Assembly: GCA_016782495.1 (NCBI GenBank) | Contig: JADHYL010000008.1 | Span: 1 to 17,127, forward strand | DNA length: 17,127 nucleotides | Direction of reading: 5' to 3' | Source of the DNA: Candidatus Omnitrophota bacterium | GTDB lineage: Bacteria; Omnitrophota; Gorgyraeia; JABMRN01; RBG-13-46-9 | Part shown: in pieces, positions 14,222 through 17,127 of the stretch | Layout of the letters: every line of letters begins with the position of its first letter | Position numbering within the stretch: the first letter of the stretch is position 1 | The notes under the pieces: generated by a model | Databases searched by the model: none | The model's input: only the letters and a program-made list of their open reading frames with translations | What the model was told of the DNA's origin: nothing | Made by a program: the position numbers and the translations under genes

Positions 14222-15430
14222 ATGGAGTCATTAGAGAAGCAATTAGAGATTATTAAACGCGGTGCCACGGAGATTATTCAAGAGACCGAGCTTGTTAAAA
14301 AAATCGAAAGATCCATTAAAACAAAAAAACCTCTCAGGATAAAAGCCGGCTTCGATCCCACCGTTGGCGATATCCACCTGGGCCACACGGTTCTTTTAAG
14401 AAAACTCAAGCACTTTCAGGATCTGGGACACGAGGTGATTTTTTTAATAGGTGACGCTACCGCTTTAGTGGGCGACCCGTCCGGACAGTCTAAAACACGA
14501 AAAACCCTTACGTGGGATGAGGTTGAAAAAAACGCTAAGACCTATGTAAAACAAGTCAACAAGATCCTAGAGACCAAAAATGATAAAGTTTTCAAGCTGG
14601 AGCGTAACAGCAAGTGGTTTTCCAAGCCGCATTTCGCTTTTGATGAATTTGTAGAACTTGCCAAGCGGTATACCGTAGCTCGCCTTTTGGAAAGAGACGA
14701 TTTCCAAAAAAGACTAAAAGAGAATAAACCAATCAGTTTCCTCGAACTTTTTTATCCTCTCATGCAGGGCTTTGATTCAGTGGTATTGAAATCAGATGTT
14801 GAATTAGGCGGAACGGACCAGAAATTCAATATGCTTGTGGGCCGCAACCTTCAAACCGCTTACGGCCAAGAGCCACAGGTTGTGATGACAATGCCGTTAT
14901 TGGAAGGGACTGACGGCGTGGATAAAATGTCAAAATCCTTAGGTAATTATATAGGCATAGACGAAAAACCAAAAGAGATTTTTGGCAAGATAATGTCGAT
15001 ATCCGATGAGCTCATGATTAAATATTATGAGCTTCTGACAAATGAGCCCATGAATAAACTTAAAAGCGGATTAGCGGACGGGAGGCTACATCCGAAAGAG
15101 GCGAAGAAAACTTTGGCGAAAATTATTATAACCGAGTATTATAACGAAAAGGCCGCAAAAGCCGAAGAAGCCGATTTTGAAAAAGCGTTCAAGGAAAAAC
15201 TTTTTCCTGACAACGTGGGGCTCAAGAAGATAAAAGCAGAAAAGTTAGATATCGCAAGCGCTTTAAGTAGCGCAACCGGCCAGAGTAAAAGCGAGATAAG
15301 AAGAAAGCTCGCTGAAGGCGCCATCGAGATAAGCGGCAAAAAAGAAAAAGACCCCAATAAGACTTTGAGTAAAAGCGCCGAATATAAGATCCGCATAGGC
15401 AAACGCTTCTTCCGCATCCTCTTCGAATGA
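14222..15430 (+). CDS. tyrS: Tyrosyl-tRNA synthetase
   Basis: This class I synthetase charges tRNA-Tyr. The 402-residue protein shows IKAGFDPTVGDIHLGH (HIGH motif HLGH), LIGDATALVGDPSG, the tyrosine-site segment YPLMQGFDSVVLKSDVELGGTDQKFNM, the KMSKS loop at 235-239 (DKMSKSLGNYI) and a C-terminal S4 RNA-binding domain (about 340-400, ASALSSATGQSKSEIRRKLAEGAIEI). The pattern resembles the TyrZ/Helicobacter-like group rather than E. coli TyrS. ATG 14222 is preceded by AGAGG at good spacing; TTG 14201 lies in the heptad repeat and is unlikely. No T-box leader is visible upstream. It closes the co-directional cluster; no simple terminator follows, only repeat-derived hairpins. Confidence 0.95.
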   Translation: MESLEKQLEIIKRGATEIIQETELVKKIERSIKTKKPLRIKAGFDPTVGDIHLGHTVLLRKLKHFQDLGHEVIFLIGDATALVGDPSGQSKTRKTLTWDEVEKNAKTYVKQVNKILETKNDKVFKLERNSKWFSKPHFAFDEFVELAKRYTVARLLERDDFQKRLKENKPISFLELFYPLMQGFDSVVLKSDVELGGTDQKFNMLVGRNLQTAYGQEPQVVMTMPLLEGTDGVDKMSKSLGNYIGIDEKPKEIFGKIMSISDELMIKYYELLTNEPMNKLKSGLADGRLHPKEAKKTLAKIIITEYYNEKAAKAEEADFEKAFKEKLFPDNVGLKKIKAEKLDIASALSSATGQSKSEIRRKLAEGAIEISGKKEKDPNKTLSKSAEYKIRIGKRFFRILFE

Positions 15431-15439
15431 CCTAATTTT

Positions 15440-15485
15440 GCCCCTCCGGCTCGCCTCGCGGCGAAGCCGCGGGCAGGCATGGGGC
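15440..15485. repeat. GC-rich hairpin repeat, copy 1
   Basis: Positions 15446-15475 are a 30-bp sequence repeated exactly at 15596-15625. Its core is the hairpin CGCGGC-GAA-GCCGCG. Copy 1 is also enclosed by GCCCC (15440-15444) and GGGGC (15481-15485), so a longer stem can form. It lies 10 bp after the tyrS stop. No T-run follows, so termination is possible but unproven. Repeats with this core are, from recall, frequent between genes in genomes of uncultivated lineages. Confidence 0.8.
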
Positions 15486-15503
15486 TTTCTCGGCTCGTCT
15501 TAA

Positions 15504-15712
15504 GGCAAGCTTGCGTTGTTGCCTCCGCTTGCCGCTCGAAAATGGAGTCCTGCCATTTTCTCGCTCTCCAAAAATTGCTCATTATGCCTGCCTCGCCGGC
15601 TCGCCTCGCGGCGAAGCCGCGGGCAAGGCGGGCAAAAATGCTTATAACACTGAATGGCAGGATTGTATTCGCAATTTTTGAGAGTCGCTCCGGCAACGAA
15701 CACAAGCTTGCC
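15504..15712. repeat. About 210-bp imperfect palindromic element with central hairpin (repeat copy 2)
   Basis: The ends are inverted near-copies: GGCAAGCTTG at 15504-15513 against CAAGCTTGCC at 15703-15712, with GTTGCC matched by GGCAAC just inside. Further in, CTCTCCAAAAATTGC (left) matches the complement of GCAATTTTTGAGAG (15671-15684), and TGCCTGCC matches the complement of GGCGGGCA beside the core. The centre is the hairpin CGCGGC-GAA-GCCGCG at 15607-15621, part of the second exact copy of the 30-bp repeat. A smaller hairpin, GAAAATGG/CCATTTTC (15538-15560), sits in the left arm only. It has no coding capacity beyond chance reading frames. The architecture suggests a MITE- or REP-composite element. 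Confidence 0.65.
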
Positions 15713-15833
15713 TTCTAACTGCTAAAAAACCCCTCTCTGCTTACTTTTTGCCAGCCGCCACAAGAGTTCGACGGAAGAACGCCCGCCTCCACCTGCCAAT
15801 AAAACTTACACAAAATATTATACGCCCCCCTTA
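15713..15833. other. Intergenic stretch with no recognised feature
   Basis: Between the palindromic element and the tandem promoters I see no reading frame with a ribosome-binding site, no RNA gene, and no strong hairpin with a T-run. A weak similarity between AAAAAACCCC (15724-15733) and the complement of the GGGGCTTTCT run at 15481 may mean the palindromic element extends further out. Confidence 0.4.
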
Positions 15834-15835
15834 GT

Positions 15836-15864
15836 TTGACTTTCCGCAGTTTATATGCTACACT
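15836..15864 (+). promoter_or_regulatory. Sigma70-like promoter, upstream copy
   Basis: TTGACT (15836-15841) and TACACT (15859-15864) are separated by exactly 17 bp. The box pair is the first member of a 29-bp tandem duplication; the second is directly downstream. Both point to the FecR-domain gene at 15930. Confidence 0.55.
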
Positions 15865-15893
15865 TTGACTTGTCGTGTTTTATATGGTAAACT
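15865..15893 (+). promoter_or_regulatory. Sigma70-like promoter, downstream copy
   Basis: TTGACT (15865-15870) and TAAACT (15888-15893) are again 17 bp apart. Each copy also has the shared block TTATATG-N-TA-N-AC at its 3' end. Transcription would begin near 15900, leaving a leader of about 30 nt with the AAGGAG ribosome-binding sequence before ATG 15930. Confidence 0.6.
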
Positions 15894-15929
15894 TATATTA
15901 GAGAGAATAAAAAGAAGGAGTGAGAAAAA

Positions 15930-16394
15930 ATGAAGATTTTAAAACTTGCCTGTATAGCTATTTTGGCGATAAGCCTTGCAACGTTTTCTTTTGCGATAGA
16001 AAAACGTGTGGGTAAAATCGTAACCCTGAAGGGTGCCGCAGAAGTAAAAACCCCGGATAAAGACGCCTGGAGTTCGGCAAAAGTCGGCATGGTTCTAAAC
16101 GAGGGGGATATCATAAAGACAAAGGGTGGCGCGAAAGCAATTCTTAACTTAAACGGAATGGGCCAGACCGCGACCGTGGAGGTAGGAGAAAACGCCCAGC
16201 TTATGCTTTCCCGGCTTGTAGTGGATAAAAAGACAGGAACGGAAAAAACCCTGCTCGATTTGGCCATGGGTGAGATCCTCATAAAAGCGCAAAAGGTGCA
16301 CACGCCGGAATCGCAGTTTGAGGTTAAAACTCCCACATCTGTCGTAGGTGTCAGGGGCACTAAATTTGCCGTGAAAGTAGAGGCAGTCGAATAA
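15930..16394 (+). CDS. Secreted FecR-domain protein
   Basis: The 154-residue product has a signal peptide (about 1-22, KLACIAILAISLATFSFA) and then a single FecR domain. Visible marks are GKIVTLKGAAEVKTP, the WSSAKVGMVLNEGDIIKT strand pair, a repeated beta pattern (AKAILNLNGMGQTATVEVG) and the closing TPTSVVGVRGTKFAVKV. It lacks the N-terminal cytoplasmic anti-sigma helix and the transmembrane helix of iron-dicitrate FecR, so it is not a classical sigma regulator. Stand-alone exported FecR domains are known, but their ligands and roles are mostly undefined. AAGGAG lies 10-15 bases upstream. It is transcribed alone, from two tandem promoters to a strong terminator, next to a TPS exoprotein gene with its own promoter. 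A role at the cell surface is inferred from the signal peptide and neighbour only. Confidence 0.82.
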   Translation: MKILKLACIAILAISLATFSFAIEKRVGKIVTLKGAAEVKTPDKDAWSSAKVGMVLNEGDIIKTKGGAKAILNLNGMGQTATVEVGENAQLMLSRLVVDKKTGTEKTLLDLAMGEILIKAQKVHTPESQFEVKTPTSVVGVRGTKFAVKVEAVE

Positions 16395-16399
16395 CCATC

Positions 16400-16420
16400 T
16401 ATCGAAGTCCGACTTCGATA
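16400..16420. repeat. Perfect 10-bp-arm palindrome after the FecR gene
   Basis: TATCGAAGTC (16400-16409) and GACTTCGATA (16411-16420) flank a single C. It lies six bases after the stop codon and just before the terminator hairpin. It is not followed by a T-run. It may be a protein-binding site or a second hairpin protecting the 3' end of the transcript. Confidence 0.6.
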
Positions 16421-16424
16421 AATT

Positions 16425-16457
16425 AAAACCCGCACGGATTTCCGGTGCGGGTTTTTT
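16425..16457 (+). terminator. Intrinsic terminator of the FecR-domain gene
   Basis: AAAACCCGCAC (16425-16435) pairs with GTGCGGGTTTT (16445-16455) around a 9-nt loop and runs into six T residues (16452-16457). This is the clearest intrinsic terminator in the window. The stem flanked by A and T runs could also terminate transcription coming from the right. Confidence 0.88.
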
Positions 16458-16468
16458 GTTTGCCGGTC

Positions 16469-16496
16469 TTGTATTTTTGATACCCTGTGATATACT
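16469..16496 (+). promoter_or_regulatory. Promoter of the TPS exoprotein gene
   Basis: TTGTAT (16469-16474) and TATACT (16491-16496) are 16 bp apart, and TGA directly before the -10 gives the TGN extended form. It follows the terminator immediately. A start near 16503 would leave only about 11 nt before ATG 16514, with no ribosome-binding sequence. Confidence 0.55.
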
Positions 16497-16513
16497 TAGA
16501 CTAATATATTACT

Positions 16514-17127
16514 ATGTATAAAAAAATATTTATATCCAATGTCATTTTTATATTATCCTTTTGCCTTTCCATATCCAGTTTATACGCCCTCCCGGAAATA
16601 GACGAAGTGGCTTCCGGAAGCGCCACCATAGAATACCCTGACGCCAATACCATGAAGATAGACGCCGCCGATAACACCATAATAAATTACAATTCTTTCA
16701 ATATAAAAGAGAATGAATCCGTAATAGTAAACCTTCCCTCCGCGACAAGCGAAATCCTGAACAGAGTAACAGGCGGCATAAGAAGCGATATCTCAGGAAA
16801 CTTAAGCTGTAACGGGTTATTCATACTCGTAAACACATCCGGAATCTATGTAGCCCCCACCGCTAACGTGAATGTGGGTAGCATAATTCTTTCCACCCGC
16901 GACATAACGGACAAGGACTTCCTTGAAAAAAAGCATCTCTTCAAAAAGATCTCCCAGGAAGAGTTTGACGCCCTCCTTGTAAATAGAGGCAGTATAAACA
17001 TTAAAGAAAGCGGCTTCGGAGTCTTCATAGCGGGCGCCATTGAAAACCACGGAAGAATAGTGGCGCCTTTGGGAAAAATCGCCCTTGCCTCGGGAGATGC
17101 CGTAAAGGTTGATATCTCAAACGGCGG
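16514..17127 (+). CDS. Filamentous-haemagglutinin-like TPS exoprotein, N-terminal part (runs off window)
   Basis: The reading frame is open to the window end (204 codons seen). It has a signal peptide (about 1-25, ending SISSLYA) and then a two-partner-secretion domain: ASGSATIEYPDANTMKIDAA, IINYNSFNIKENESVIVNLP, ILNRVTGGIRSDISGNLSCNG, LFILVNTSGIYVAPTANVNVG, then LLVNRGSINIKES and ENHGRIVAPLGKIALASGDAV. This beta-helical domain is read by a TpsB/Omp85-type outer-membrane pore, which exports the large adhesin-like passenger. The conserved NPNG turn reads NTSG here. No tpsB gene is visible; it may lie beyond the window. Codons use more C-ending synonyms (ATC, TCC, GCC) than nearby genes. ATG 16514 is chosen because the signal peptide starts there. 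Confidence 0.87.
   Translation, partial: MYKKIFISNVIFILSFCLSISSLYALPEIDEVASGSATIEYPDANTMKIDAADNTIINYNSFNIKENESVIVNLPSATSEILNRVTGGIRSDISGNLSCNGLFILVNTSGIYVAPTANVNVGSIILSTRDITDKDFLEKKHLFKKISQEEFDALLVNRGSINIKESGFGVFIAGAIENHGRIVAPLGKIALASGDAVKVDISNG

Noticed and set aside
15440..15630. CRISPR array from the two 30-bp repeats
   Set aside because: Only two copies exist, the spacing of 120 bp is far too long, and the intervening DNA is itself part of an inverted repeat.
15139..15718. Long reading frames over the repeat region on both strands (for example 15479-15718 + and 15139-15705 -)
   Set aside because: They are translations of the GC-rich palindromic repeats or run antisense through tyrS, with no ribosome-binding site or recognisable domain.
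15930..16394. Classical FecR sigma-factor regulator
   Set aside because: It has a signal peptide instead of a cytoplasmic anti-sigma domain and membrane helix, and no ECF sigma factor or TonB receptor gene is adjacent.

Overview
The window is a stretch of bacterial chromosome coding almost entirely on the + strand. Thirteen genes, rimP to tyrS (about 262-15430), are packed with mostly 1-41 bp overlaps, as in one very long operon. Gene order, moderate GC content, abundant small palindromic repeats and a two-partner-secretion (TPS) exoprotein beside a secreted FecR-domain protein suggest an uncultivated Gram-negative lineage of the Omnitrophota type. This is an inference from recall. The TPS-type exoprotein and bS1/plsC context support a diderm, but no taxonomic marker was compared.

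Layout. Positions 1-261 hold a perfect DnaA-box-like 9-mer, two adjacent 25/26-bp direct repeats that may be a mobile-element end, a strong sigma70-like promoter (154-182) and a terminator-like hairpin in the leader (227-255). Then come rimP-nusA-infB (ribosome maturation, transcription elongation, translation initiation), trpS (with a cysteine set like the [4Fe-4S] TrpRS of Thermotoga), and scpA-scpB (condensin partners). The aromatic amino acid block follows: pheA (chorismate mutase/prephenate dehydratase/ACT), a hisC-family aminotransferase, a Thermotoga-type DAHP synthase, and tyrA. After it come cmk, plsC, ispH, rpsA (six S1 domains) and tyrS. The aromatic genes are thus bracketed by the tryptophanyl- and tyrosyl-tRNA synthetase genes.

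Only two intergenic gaps inside the cluster exceed 60 bp: pheA-hisC (81 bp) and rpsA-tyrS (73 bp). Both carry the same 13-bp dyad AACCG-NNN-CGGTT: three copies before hisC, two of them forming a perfect 22-bp-arm palindrome, and one before tyrS. This is either a dispersed palindromic repeat or an operator shared by two aromatic-amino-acid genes, and it is the least explained signal in the window.

The stretch 15431-15929 has no gene. It holds two exact 30-bp copies of a GC-rich hairpin repeat 150 bp apart, the second at the centre of a roughly 210-bp imperfect palindrome. It ends in two tandem promoters built from a 29-bp duplication, reading into a small secreted FecR-domain gene. After a strong intrinsic terminator, a separate promoter starts a near-leaderless gene for a TPS-family filamentous-haemagglutinin-like exoprotein that runs off the window.

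No CRISPR array, tRNA, rRNA, complete insertion sequence or defence system was found. The coding content is mostly housekeeping; the unusual material lies in the repeats, the regulatory DNA and a few protein details.
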